DNA from: Brasenia schreberi
Lineage: Eukaryota > Streptophyta > Magnoliopsida > Nymphaeales > Cabombaceae
Assembly (NCBI GenBank): GCA_036023115.1
Contig: JAYKKT010000046.1
Span: forward strand, 2,740,501 to 2,804,500
Length of the DNA stretch: 64,000 bases
Direction: 5' to 3'
Shown: positions 48,801 through 57,920 of the stretch, piece by piece
Position numbering within the stretch: position 1 is the stretch's first letter
Layout of the letters: every line of letters begins with the position of its first letter
Notes under the pieces: generated by a model
Told to the model about the DNA's origin: nothing
The model's database searches: none
What the model saw: only the letters and a program-made list of their open reading frames with translations
Translations under genes and position numbers: made by a program

Positions 48801-49734
48801 GTTCAAGGGGTGTTTGATTGCGAGGTCAAGAGTGATAGACCTCATAATCAAGTAAAAAATGGGGTCGTATGATTCTATTTTTAATTGCATGTCTCGCGTT
48901 TGAATGTGACGAAAATTAAAACTGCAGTTCCAATTCCATAATCTCAAACCTCACACTACCATGATGTCTGTTTGATGTCCATCACATTAAATACACAATT
49001 CTTACTCTACGGTGATGCCAACATAACTGCGGGGTTCTGGCCGAAGAGACCCGGAACCAAAAGGACAACCTACATGACCGAATGTAAACCACATTGTACA
49101 TGGCCATATCGAACCTATTTTTAACAAGCGATACTACTTAAATGGCTACTGGGTTTGGACTCAGATCTGAATTTGGATTCGAGTATCCATGCTTGGACCC
49201 GGAAACTTGGATCTGGTGTAGACTTGCTAGATCCGCTCAACAGAACAGGGTAGAGAGAGAGAGGGTTTCACATTTCAGCATAGTTGTCAAACAAAGGATA
49301 TCGGGTCTTGTAGGATTCGTTTTCCACCATCACATGGGCCTCCAAACAGGGTTGGCACTACCGATTACCCAACCCATACGCAAGTGGGGGATTCTCTTTT
49401 TTAACTAACTGAAACCCGAAGTGACTTTAAGCCTCAAGGCCTAATCGCAAAAGCAAGGCAAACTCGATGGACGGCCTTGATTAAGTCCAAACTGCCTTGG
49501 CGACGGTTGGCTCCCGCCGGAGCAAAACGCAAGGCTCGTGATCAACAACGCACGAGAACTTGTTTTGTATGTGATCCAACGTCTCCGAAGATGATTTTTC
49601 AGTGATTTTCTTGACGGTCGAACAAAGAATGGATGGAAGAAGAATGGTGATGTTGGGAAAGAAATTCTCACCTCCTCCTCTGAAGAAACCTTGCCGAAGC
49701 TTGCCATTCTGCTCCTCTTTCCCCTCTTCGCCAT
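45842..49734 (-). CDS. Endosulfine/ARPP19-family PP2A regulator, six small exons
   Basis: Exons, all joined in phase 0 with GT-AG sites: 49734-49672 (MAKRGKRSRMASFGKVSSEE plus E), 48499-48437 (TNKYGGMVPKKKPLISK), 47903-47856 (DHGRAFFDSADWALCQ), 47134-47078 (QGAAHKSDTTVESLLPKLQ), 46464-46405 (RTPHQQLPPRRPTCTSRNDS) and 45850-45842 (SE*). The total is 99 residues. The KYGG.VPKK.PLISK-DH.RA.FDSADWAL block is diagnostic of plant endosulfines. In animals the serine of the equivalent FDS(G/A)D(Y/W) motif is phosphorylated by Greatwall kinase, making the protein an inhibitor of PP2A-B55. The same role in plants is inferred. Consistent phase at five junctions supports a working gene. Two residues differ from the usual family sequence: Gly in DHGRA (commonly DHERA) and Cys in WALCQ (commonly WALGK). 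Confidence 0.9.
46493..46619 (-). mobile_element. RTE LINE 3' fragment in endosulfine intron 4
   Basis: The minus strand reads GAATGATTTAGCATACG, AGTTAACTGTTAGCAAG, GGTCTATGGAAACAAGGAAT, then CATCTAGTATGGGAAGAGAC and a short TTG tail. This matches 1022-1140 of the first LINE. The tail stops 28 nt before the intron's acceptor. Confidence 0.85.
46953..47072 (+). mobile_element. SINE family B, full length, in endosulfine intron 4
   Basis: AGAGCGTTAGCTCAATGG (A box), GGGGAGTTCGACTCCCC (B box inside a perfect stem), GTGTTAGGCTTCGGCCTCC and an A-tail ending at 47072. The head folds as a tRNA-like structure. The A-tail abuts the exon 4 splice donor (exon ends 47078). Confidence 0.85.
47690..47808 (+). 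mobile_element. RTE LINE 3' fragment in endosulfine intron 3
   Basis: It aligns with the last 120 bp of the LINE at the window start: AACAGTTGAGATGACACATG, AAACAAAGAATCTAGCCGG and TCTAGTATGGGAGAAGGC, then TTAGTTGTTC. Decay is moderate and no target duplication was found. Confidence 0.8.
47958..48107. repeat. Tandem duplication, period 77 bp, in endosulfine intron 2
   Basis: AGTCAATACAGT at 47958 and 48035 open two copies. Both contain TTCTCTTGAAGCACGTG, TTCTCACA and AAAACATCCAT. CACGTG, a G-box core, is present in each copy, but an intronic regulatory role is unsupported. Confidence 0.8.
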
Positions 49735-49950
49735 CGGAAACAAACGGAGATAGGAAAAGAAAAACAGGGATTAATTAACAACCACTCCTGGAACGCCAAG
49801 CGGGAAACTGATCTCTTCGCGTCGATATTCATCAAGACAAACACTGGATACGAAATCCAAGATTTTCAAATGAAGCAAACACTAAATTCAATAACGATTT
49901 CTTAATGGGAAAATCATGGTTTCGATTCCCACTTTTGCACGCATAGGATT

Positions 49951-50038
49951 CCGACTCCTACTGCAAACAACAAACACGGGGAATGGAAAATTAACCGACT
50001 CCTACTGCAAACAACAAACACGGGGAATGGAAAATTAA
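49951..50038. repeat. Perfect 44-bp tandem duplication
   Basis: 49951-49994 and 49995-50038 are identical, each starting CCGACTCCTACTGCAAAC. Perfect identity implies a recent event. It lies 220-300 bp upstream of the endosulfine start codon. Confidence 0.95.
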
Positions 50039-50047
50039 CTCACCTGG

Positions 50048-50049
<2 letters not shown>

Positions 50050-50087
<38 letters not shown>
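50050..50087. repeat. (GA)n microsatellite upstream of the endosulfine gene
   Basis: About 19 GA units, which is (CT)n on the gene's sense strand, about 320 bp before its ATG. Confidence 0.95.
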
Positions 50088-50090
<3 letters not shown>

Positions 50091-50198
50091 GGAGCAACGA
50101 GGAGAGGTTTGAGTGGAGGGTGATATCAAGGATGAAGAGTTGAGAAATTACTGAACCGCCCTTCCGAGTGGTGCCAATTTGATGACGAACCACCCCAT

Positions 50199-50297
50199 CT
50201 TAAAAAAAAAAAGAAAATGGGGAGGCCGATGCAATCTCCAGTTTCGAACTCATGACCTTAAGTTGTGAGCCAAACCCCTACCCAGGTGATCAATCGT
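50199..50297 (-). mobile_element. SINE family A, minus strand, with poly(A)
   Basis: On the minus strand: GATCACCTGGGTAGGGGTTT, TTAAGGTCATGAGTTCGAAA, ATCGGCCTCCCCATTTTC, then an A-rich tail of about 13 nt. This is a near-complete copy. Confidence 0.8.
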
Positions 50298-52335
50298 TCC
50301 TTGTAAACCCATCCGATTATTCACAACGCAAACCCCAACGGGAGTAACAAGTAGAGCTGGTGAAGTATGTTTTATAGGTCGCTGGTTCAAATGTAAGCCA
50401 TGATTTTCTCTTTTCAATTTTAAAAATTTGTGTTGGGCCAACGGCCCACCTCGGCTCAATGTAGATCCACCACTGCTGGTAAAAGAATCGCGCAACTTCT
50501 TCGGTTAGACTTGTGATGAGAACTCATTCATGTTTTGTTCATGATCTAAACGACCTGAGCATCCTATCAGTTTGGTGGTATGAAGCAATTAAGTTAATAA
50601 TAAAATTGTTCAATGCTGTGAAAAACTTGATATGAAGAATATAATTTAAATTTCAATAAGAAATTAAGCTTATCACACAAAATCATATGAAAACGGCTAC
50701 ATTAACTGATTTAATGAGCAGTTGAAGCTCAGTTACAAGATCCTGAATTGAGCAACAGCTATTTAACAGGTAATTTTCGGGTCATTCGGCTCGTTTACAA
50801 GTACTAAAGGGAGATTGAGGTCGAGCTGGTACGGGCAGATGGCTGGCAAAGTAATATGAAGGCATATGGTCGGAGTGTGCAAGAAGGAAATTGTTATTAC
50901 CGTTGGAACATCGTGATCGACGCCGAACGCTTAATCGTGAGCGGGCCGTCACTGCCGACACGATCTGGCCTTCCCTAATTACAGAACCACCCCTTCCTTC
51001 TCAATCAATTTGCCAGAAAACCACCCACAATTATTAGGCAAACTAACCTAGTTAATTATCCTTTTATTGGCAAGCTGACATTAGAAGACCCCTAGCACAA
51101 AGGCACACAGGTATCGAACTCATGACCTTCTTTCTATCCCAATGTCCTCTTTTACTTGAGCATAACCAAGAAAGCCATGTTTTTTTTGCAAAATATTAGA
51201 GGATTTAACCGTGTTTTTCACGTGAAATTCAACATATAAAACTCGAACCTACGGCGAGTGAGCAAGAAATTAAACAGTTGCCATGTTTTCATGGTACTTT
51301 ACATTCCTAGAGTTGTAAGTAGTTAAAGTTTTAAAAAACTTGTAGGGCCAGCTTAAGGTGTAGATATGAAGATGGAATAGTTTCCATGTCTACGGCTGAC
51401 TACTATTGGTCATTTAAAAGCACTTATTTCACTAATTTGACTTTGTAAATGAACATAAAGAAGTGTTTTAAGCTTAGAATTGTGATGTGACCTTGTATCA
51501 TCCACCACAATTGCTCTTTTTCTATGTTTGGTAGCTCGTTTGGTCGAGTCGAAATCGAAGTTTGTATGTGACATACCGTTATGAATGTTGCAGCCTTGAG
51601 ATAAGGACTCGCTCTAATACCATTTGTCACATGATGATTATTTGTATAAATTTTAGCTATTTCTAAATGTGCATTTGCAATGCAAGAAAACATGCAAACC
51701 AAATTAAAAAATTTATATCACTCGTTTTGCTAAGTTTATATTCATGTGATCTTATTGCCTAACAAGTAACATAACCAGGCTTGACAGTGTTAGTAGATAC
51801 ATGTGTGTGTGCGTGTGAATGCATGCATGCATTCATGCTAGCTATGTTGTGGTGGATGGAGTTTAATGCATGGAGTTATGGTTGGCATCTTCTAAATGTT
51901 CAATGCATTCTTTATTCTTTTCTGCATTCTTCTTCTTCTTTTCATAGAGGTATAATGGGGAGGCCAATGCCAAATGTATGCTCTCACGAATTGAACTAGT
52001 GACCTACTGCTCTTTGAGCTTCTTCTAAATTTATTTATTCGTTTGGTTCTAATGGTTTCTCTAATCACATTGATGAACTTCATACGACCAACAATCAAAT
52101 AGAGTGGTTAACTCCACTTGATAAATTAAATATTAATCCATTTATATTACCAAAAAGAATATTATTTAATTTACAGCTTGAATTAAATTTGCATAAACAT
52201 ATGGTAAGCTGCTTAATTATTTTTCATCTTTTCTTGTAAGTAGGGTGAAAAACACCTCTAGGAATGTTCAAAAGAAATTAGAAAAATCGGGCCTTCTTAT
52301 AACACAAGATAGAGTACAATGTAAACTAAGAATTT
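50298..52335. other. Gene-free stretch with SINE and MITE fragments
   Basis: Holds a solo right end of the CAGTGGCGG MITE family at about 50440-50477 and minus-strand family A SINE fragments at about 51085-51170 and 51945-52022 (the latter reads GGCATTGGCCTCCCCATTAT on the minus strand). No coding exon is seen. Confidence 0.55.
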
Positions 52336-52427
52336 TTTTAGTCAACCCCACTTACGATAGATCTTTGTTTTGGTTTGGTTTGGGATGGAGACATGCGCCC
52401 AGGTTGCCGAAGAAAAACTTATGTCCT

Positions 52428-52495
<68 letters not shown>

Positions 52496-52600
52496 AGTCA
52501 ACCCCACTTACGATAGATCTTTGTTTTGGTTTGGTTTGGGATGGAGACATGCGCCCAGGTTGCCGAAGAAAAACTTATGTCCTAACATATATATATATAT
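52336..52600. repeat. Direct repeat of about 100 bp around a (TA)n tract, period 156 bp
   Basis: A segment beginning TTTTAGTCAACCCCACTT and ending GTCCTAACATATATATAT occurs at 52336 and again at 52492 without any difference that I can find. The copies are separated by about 60 bp of TA. This is a very recent duplication. Confidence 0.93.
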
Positions 52601-53024
52601 ATGTATATGTATATATACACACATATTATCCTGCCCACTGATGTCCGTAATGAGTAGGGTGACGGGCTTTAAAAAGCAGCCCGTCTACCCTATGAGAGTA
52701 ACTGACTTTCTAAAAACTAGTTGGGTAGTGAAGTTAGAATAAGGAGAGACTACAAAAGCAAGAAGTTCACTTCTACAAAAAGTTTGACAAGTCGCCGACA
52801 GTGAGGAGAGGAGCAAAGCTTAGCGAGCTAGCCAACCATTATATGTAAGGATATTTAAAGATTACGAAGGTCAAATATTATACTCATGCCACCGAAAAAC
52901 AATAGTCGAACCTCAATTGTTACTAAAAAACAATGGCGAAACATGAGTGAAAATATCTTCGGATTCAATCATTCTCTCTCTCTATATATATATATACACT
53001 TGAGTGAAAATATCACAAGATTCA

Positions 53025-53029
53025 ATCAT

Positions 53030-53068
<39 letters not shown>

Positions 53069-53101
53069 CTATATATATATAGATAGATAGATAGAGAGAG
53101 A
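53025..53101. repeat. Palindromic compound microsatellite (CT)n(ATCT)n(AT)n(AGAT)n(AG)n
   Basis: The tract is its own near-perfect reverse complement around the TATATATATA at about 53070, with arms of roughly 20-25 bp. It could extrude as a hairpin. Confidence 0.9.
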
Positions 53102-53597
53102 GGAAATGCATGAACCAACAGGCAAGCCAACAATGAAAAACGTGTGACAAAGGAGGTTGGAATTTTGTGTGCTTTTGCTATTTGCTTCTTCAAGTTCGTT
53201 CGTTACAACGGTTAACAGCACTCATCTTCTCTCTCTCTCTCTCACACACACACACCAACACAAACACAAACACAAACACATAAAAGCACGCCCTCAATAT
53301 TGCCGTGCCGCGTCACAAGACGAGATGCAGCATTTTCTCACATAAATCAACCCATAAAAGGATACATCATAAGGGCAAGTTGAACTATTGAGTTCACACA
53401 AATACACGAAACACACATAGATATCTTTCGGGTCGAAGGTCATGATAAGGCCCCCTAATGCGTTCTGGGTAGGCAGAATATGAATCTATGGGTTGATGTG
53501 GAGGTCATCAGGGTCCTAATGAATCTGGGTAGCCCGAAACAGAGAAGGAGGTTTCTTCAGAGTCATAACTCCATCAATAAGAGACAGTCATTATGTA

Positions 53598-53700
53598 CCA
53601 AGAGCAATAGCTCACCTGGCCAAGGAGTCTACTCACAATTCGGAGGTCATCAGTTCAAACCGGTCGTGCATGCATCAAGTGTTTGCGTTATACAAACAAT
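53598..53700 (+). mobile_element. SINE family A, partial
   Basis: AGCAATAGCTCACCTGGCCA and GGAGGTCATCAGTTCAAACC mark the A and B boxes. The 3' end is degraded. Confidence 0.65.
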
Positions 53701-53734
53701 CTTAGGAATTGAAATGTAAATATTGTAAAGAAAC

Positions 53735-53900
53735 AGAATGATTGAAGATGTTGAGTCTATGTATTGCTAGCATAAGAAAAGTCCGTATTCGTGATGAAGT
53801 TATTAAGTATGTTTAATTCTTAAAAAATAAATTGAAAGAGACAGTCTTGAGCGACTTAGTTTATATATTAGAGAGATGATCAAGTGAAGCTTTCATAAAA
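53735..53900 (+). mobile_element. RTE LINE fragment, old
   Basis: GAAGATGTTGAGTCTATG, AAGAAAAGTCCGTATTCGTG and ATGAAGTTATTAAGTATG parallel 781-860 of the first LINE. Similarity fades after about 53800. Confidence 0.6.
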
Positions 53901-54399
53901 AAGTGGAAAAAATAATGTCATTCAACCCTTCAAAAGAAGTAAAGGAAAAATAGTACATGTTTAAAAAAAAATGATATAGTACTTTTGGGCTTAAATGCTA
54001 ATAATATGACACTAGAACAGGCATAACGATGACATGGTAGTATAAAGTGCAAAGAACATACACATACTTGCACCTCCTGGGAATCATTGTAGAGATGTTA
54101 AAACAGGCTTAGTCCTCAAAAAATCTACGACTCAAGTGGGATATGCTCCTCCATTGCTTTTCAGTGTTATAATGTTTAAAAATTATAAGAATTTAAAAAA
54201 AATATGTATAATAATGTTATTATATTCATGTCATCGAGAAGTAACAATCGGACATGAGTGTGCAACGTGAGTAATAGAACATGAGTAGGCAACATCATTA
54301 GTGGGTATGATCTAATCACCTTATATATATTGTAGCTCAACCCAGACCATGGAGCCTCACTGAGGGGCTGTCCTGGACCATATTTTCGTCGGCCTACCA

Positions 54400-54535
54400 A
54401 GACCGTGATGACTCAACTGGTTAGGGGGAAACTCAAGTTGAAGGTTGGAAAACTCAAGTTGAAGGTCATGAGTTCGATACACACGGGTGTGCATCTTACT
54501 TTGGCGTTGCCATTGTGCCAAAAAAAAACATAAAG
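54400..54535 (+). mobile_element. SINE family A with internal duplication
   Basis: GATGACTCAACTGGTTAGGG is followed by two copies of AACTCAAGTTGAAGGT (one intended body, one duplicated), GAGTTCGATACACACGG, TTGCCATTGTGCC and an A-tail. Confidence 0.75.
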
Positions 54536-54537
54536 GA

Positions 54538-54885
54538 TGTCAATGGGTTGGATCGGGATGGCAAAATCCTGAAATGGAGCTGACCTGTTTGGGTAATATC
54601 TATGTAATAGATCCTAATCAGGTTGGGAATTGGGGTTATTTAATGGGTTCGGATATGGATTTGGGTTGGAATGAAGAAACTGAAATCCAATTATAGCCGG
54701 ATTCGGGTTTGTGTCCCGTTCCTTGACAAACTTCCCTGCCTAGCATGTGGGGTTTGGGTCAGGTTCGGGTCAACTCGTTTCCAAGTTCCAAAAATGACAT
54801 TATGCGAACCTTTTTGTGCTATATTTGAGTTAGGTCCATAAATCCGACACACGACCCGGAAATAAGGACATTTTTGTCTCTGAAT
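54538..54885. other. Possible hAT MITE remnant and eS12 upstream DNA
   Basis: TGTCAATGGGTTGG near 54538 and CCGTTCCTTGACA near 54723, with GGGT/ACCC-rich interior, resemble ends of a TAGGGGTGTCA-type MITE that has lost its outermost bases. The remainder is eS12 upstream sequence. Confidence 0.4.
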
Positions 54886-54894
54886 TTAGGGTTT
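54886..54894 (-). promoter_or_regulatory. telo-box upstream of eS12
   Basis: TTAGGGTTT, the reverse of AAACCCTAA, lies about 95 bp before the eS12 start codon. Telo-boxes are a recognised feature of plant ribosomal-protein promoters. Confidence 0.75.
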
Positions 54895-54987
54895 CTCTCT
54901 TTCCCCACGCCTAGAGCTTCTTTTCTACTGTCGGCTCCCGAGGCTTAGCGAGGGTAGAGTGAGCGAGAGAGGGAACGCATAGCCAGG

Positions 54988-57005
54988 ATGTCTGGGTATG
55001 CTTTCGATCTTGCAATTACCGATTTTTTCTTCCAGTCCTTCTTGTTATTTGTTGATTTTCTTGAATATGTTATATGGATATGGTGAATCGTTAAGGTTTT
55101 GCATTTGAATCTCTCCATTTGTTGCGGATGCTGATATGGTTTTCTTTTCCTATAATATTATTCCTATTCTTTGATGGGATTGATTGATACGTAGTTGATA
55201 CTGATCCATTTCTTTTTGCAATTCGAATATTTGATCATTGTGTTGTTGGTTGAATCATATTTAAGATGCAAGCCTGGTTTCGGGAAAAATCCTTTTATTG
55301 ATTCTTCATGGAAATCGACAAATGGCTTGCATTTGGTCGACTACTGATTTGTGTGGATTTGGTGTTATTGCTATATATGAAATCTTAGTCGTAAAACCAT
55401 GTTCCTCTTCTCTAGCCTTATCCGTCGTGCGTAAATTCGGAAATTCCTTTGTGAGCTTTTCAACACGTGACAGAGCGAATTGAGTAAATATTATTTGATA
55501 AACTGTCCAACAAATCCTCTGTGCTAACAAAAGCTTGAATTCATCATTGTCACTTTATTTTTTCTTTTTACATTAAAGTAATATCTGCCGACTCCTTGGG
55601 CTTTCTACTCTTAGCGTCTCGTTTTTGTTTAATCAGGTGGTAGCTTGTTTATATCCGATTGTCATTGCATTGTTCTCCACCAGAGGCACATTTTTATTTA
55701 CTGGATCCATATCAAAACCCAGTACTAATATTTGTTGACTTTTCAGGGAGGATGGGGCTATTGCCGGGGAGTCTTCGGCTCCTGTTCTAGGAGAGCCAAT
55801 GGACATCATGACAGCTTTGCAGCTTGTTCTGAAGAAGTCACTTGCTCATGATGGCCTTGCGCGTGGCCTTCATGAGGGAGCCAAAGTAATTGAGAAACAT
55901 TTAGCACAGCTCTGTGTGCTGGCTGAGGATTGCAACCAGCCAGATTATGTGAAATTGGTTCGAGCTCTTTGTGCTGATCACAATGTCAAGTTGATATCTG
56001 TTCCCAGTGCAAAAAGTCTTGGCGAGTGGGCAGGGGTGAGCAGCAAACCTCTGAGGCTTTTTTGTCTTATTGGGGCATCTATTGTTCATTAGTTATCTGT
56101 GTAGGTTGAGTATCATGAACTGCATTAACACCTGGGTATTTGCATTCAGTTGTTATCGATAATACAACAACAACAACAACTAAGCCTTTTCCCATACTAG
56201 ATGGGAAAAACATGGCAACTGTTTGAGTCCGGCTTCAAACCATTGTGTGATACTAGCGTGATAACCAGCTACACCACCCAGACGGTTGGTATTCAGTTGT
56301 CATCAATGTGCAAATGAATATACTTGCACGGCTTCTCTATCAATTGAATTTGAGGTCATTTAAAATTACTTATGTTCTAGGTCATGCTTGGTATTGCAAT
56401 CAATTTAGTCACTTATCTTAAGGTATATATCTAGGCAGTTGTGCTTGTAACTGTTCTTCGATATTTTCCCATAGTAGATGGGAATGTTGTTTCACTCGGA
56501 CTTTTCTGCTTGATGATATCATGCGGTATTTGTTGCTATGATGCTACTGTCCAATCAAAGGGTTTCACGTGCCGCTCCTTCATCTTTGTCTTGATACCAC
56601 ATTCATTTCTTCACTTCCAAAAGGTGGCTGCATTATGACGGCGTGCATAAACCTTTGAATTATTGCACCATGGTTATGAAGCATCCTGAAAAATCTTGGA
56701 CTTGTCTTGTGCAGCTTTGCAAAATTGATTCAGAGGGGAAGGCCAGGAAGGTTGTTGGTTGTTCTTGTGTTGTCGTTAAGGTATGGACAAAGTATTGCTG
56801 AGATTTTGATTGAGTGAAACTTAATACCCTGAAATCATTTGCTTCCTTGTCGTGACTGCTGTGGAAAGAAAATCCATTACTCTTCAACTAGTTCACGTCC
56901 TCTTCTAGCCAACTGCAGTTGCTGATATGGGGTCCTTGTTTGCAGGACTACGGCGAGGAGTCTGAGGGGCTTCATATTGTTCAGGAATACGTGAAATCTC
57001 ATTGA
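54988..57005 (+). CDS. RPS12: 40S ribosomal protein eS12, four exons
   Basis: Exons 54988-54995 (ATGTCTGG), 55747-56035, 56715-56780 and 56946-57005 join in phase to encode 140 residues, close to the usual plant length. Residues include [76 protein letters not shown] and the C-terminal [12 protein letters not shown]. This is the cytosolic eS12 of the L7Ae/L30e fold, located on the beak of the 40S subunit. It is distinct from plastid uS12. The first coding exon is only 8 nt. Intron 2 carries a tRNA-Val-headed SINE (56161-56290). The gene converges on the AAE7-type gene. Confidence 0.97.
56161..56290 (-). mobile_element. tRNA-Val-headed SINE with RTE LINE tail, flanked by TSD
   Basis: The minus strand begins GTCTGGGTGGTGTAGCTGG and continues TTATCACGCTAGTATCACAC, close to a plant tRNA-Val, with a degenerate B box GGTTTGAAGCC. 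It ends in CATCTAGTATGGGAAAAGGC plus (TTG)n, the RTE 3' end. Flanks ATTCAGTTGTTATCGAT (56144-56160) and ATTCAGTTGTCATCAAT (56291-56307) form a 17-bp duplication with two mismatches. It sits in eS12 intron 2. Confidence 0.92.
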
Positions 57006-57920
57006 GTTTAGTGGTTCTTTTGCTGAGGATTTTGCCAGTTTTTAGTTAGCAAGTCGATCTTTGTTTATTTTGAACTGCATATTGTGAGCAGACAATTTTC
57101 TCACGATGTTGGCTGTTTTCTTCGAAGATTGGATAAATGTCTTGTCAGACCATTAATCTCTTCCGGTTCTGATATTGTGAGAATTGTTTTGTTTCTGTGG
57201 TATCGATGCTGCGTGCCCTTTTGATGTTGTGGCTAGGTGCTTTCTATCTGGGAGTTCAAAAAATGGAGGCCATAATGCAAGGGAGATATGCATTGTATGT
57301 GGCTCTAACTCACATATGTTTGTCAAATTATTAAAACCACAACAGTGTATACATGGGTGTATATCAGCCGCATTGGAAAGAAATCCATAAAAAAGTGCAA
57401 TGAGGTTCAGATTTCATCAAAAGAACCTGAATTTATCAAACCGGCCGGACCTAGCAAGCTAGGGCATTTAGTGCTGGCTATAGTGAGGCGTAAGGCATGA
57501 CACAAGATAAAGAGGATGGACAGCAGCTGGTTGCTGGGGTGAAGAATTCAGCTTGGAGCCTTGCACAAATTTCATTCAAGGTTCTAAAAATTGCCCAAGT
57601 CTGTTCAGGATTCCTATGTATATGACCTTTTTTTATTAGGATCGGTTTATATGTAATTAGGAACGATTGTTGCATACTAATTTTGAATAGTGACATCTAC
57701 GGACATGGCTGAAGGTTCTGCAAAATTTACTTCTGAATAACTAAAATCAGTGGGGATGGGTTTATTTTCTTGACAAACAAGATATAAGTCAATTCATTCA
57801 CAACCTTTTATTTTCTTGTTCGTCCAATATGGCAACTTGGACCTCTGCCAATGCTATTCTCATCATACATTAGAAAACAAGGATCCACAAACTGTCCATA
57901 TGTATATGCAAGGCTCATCT
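57006..57920. other. Convergent intergenic region between eS12 and the AAE7-type gene
   Basis: Both 3' UTRs and probable polyadenylation regions lie here. No further exon or repeat is recognised. Confidence 0.6.
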
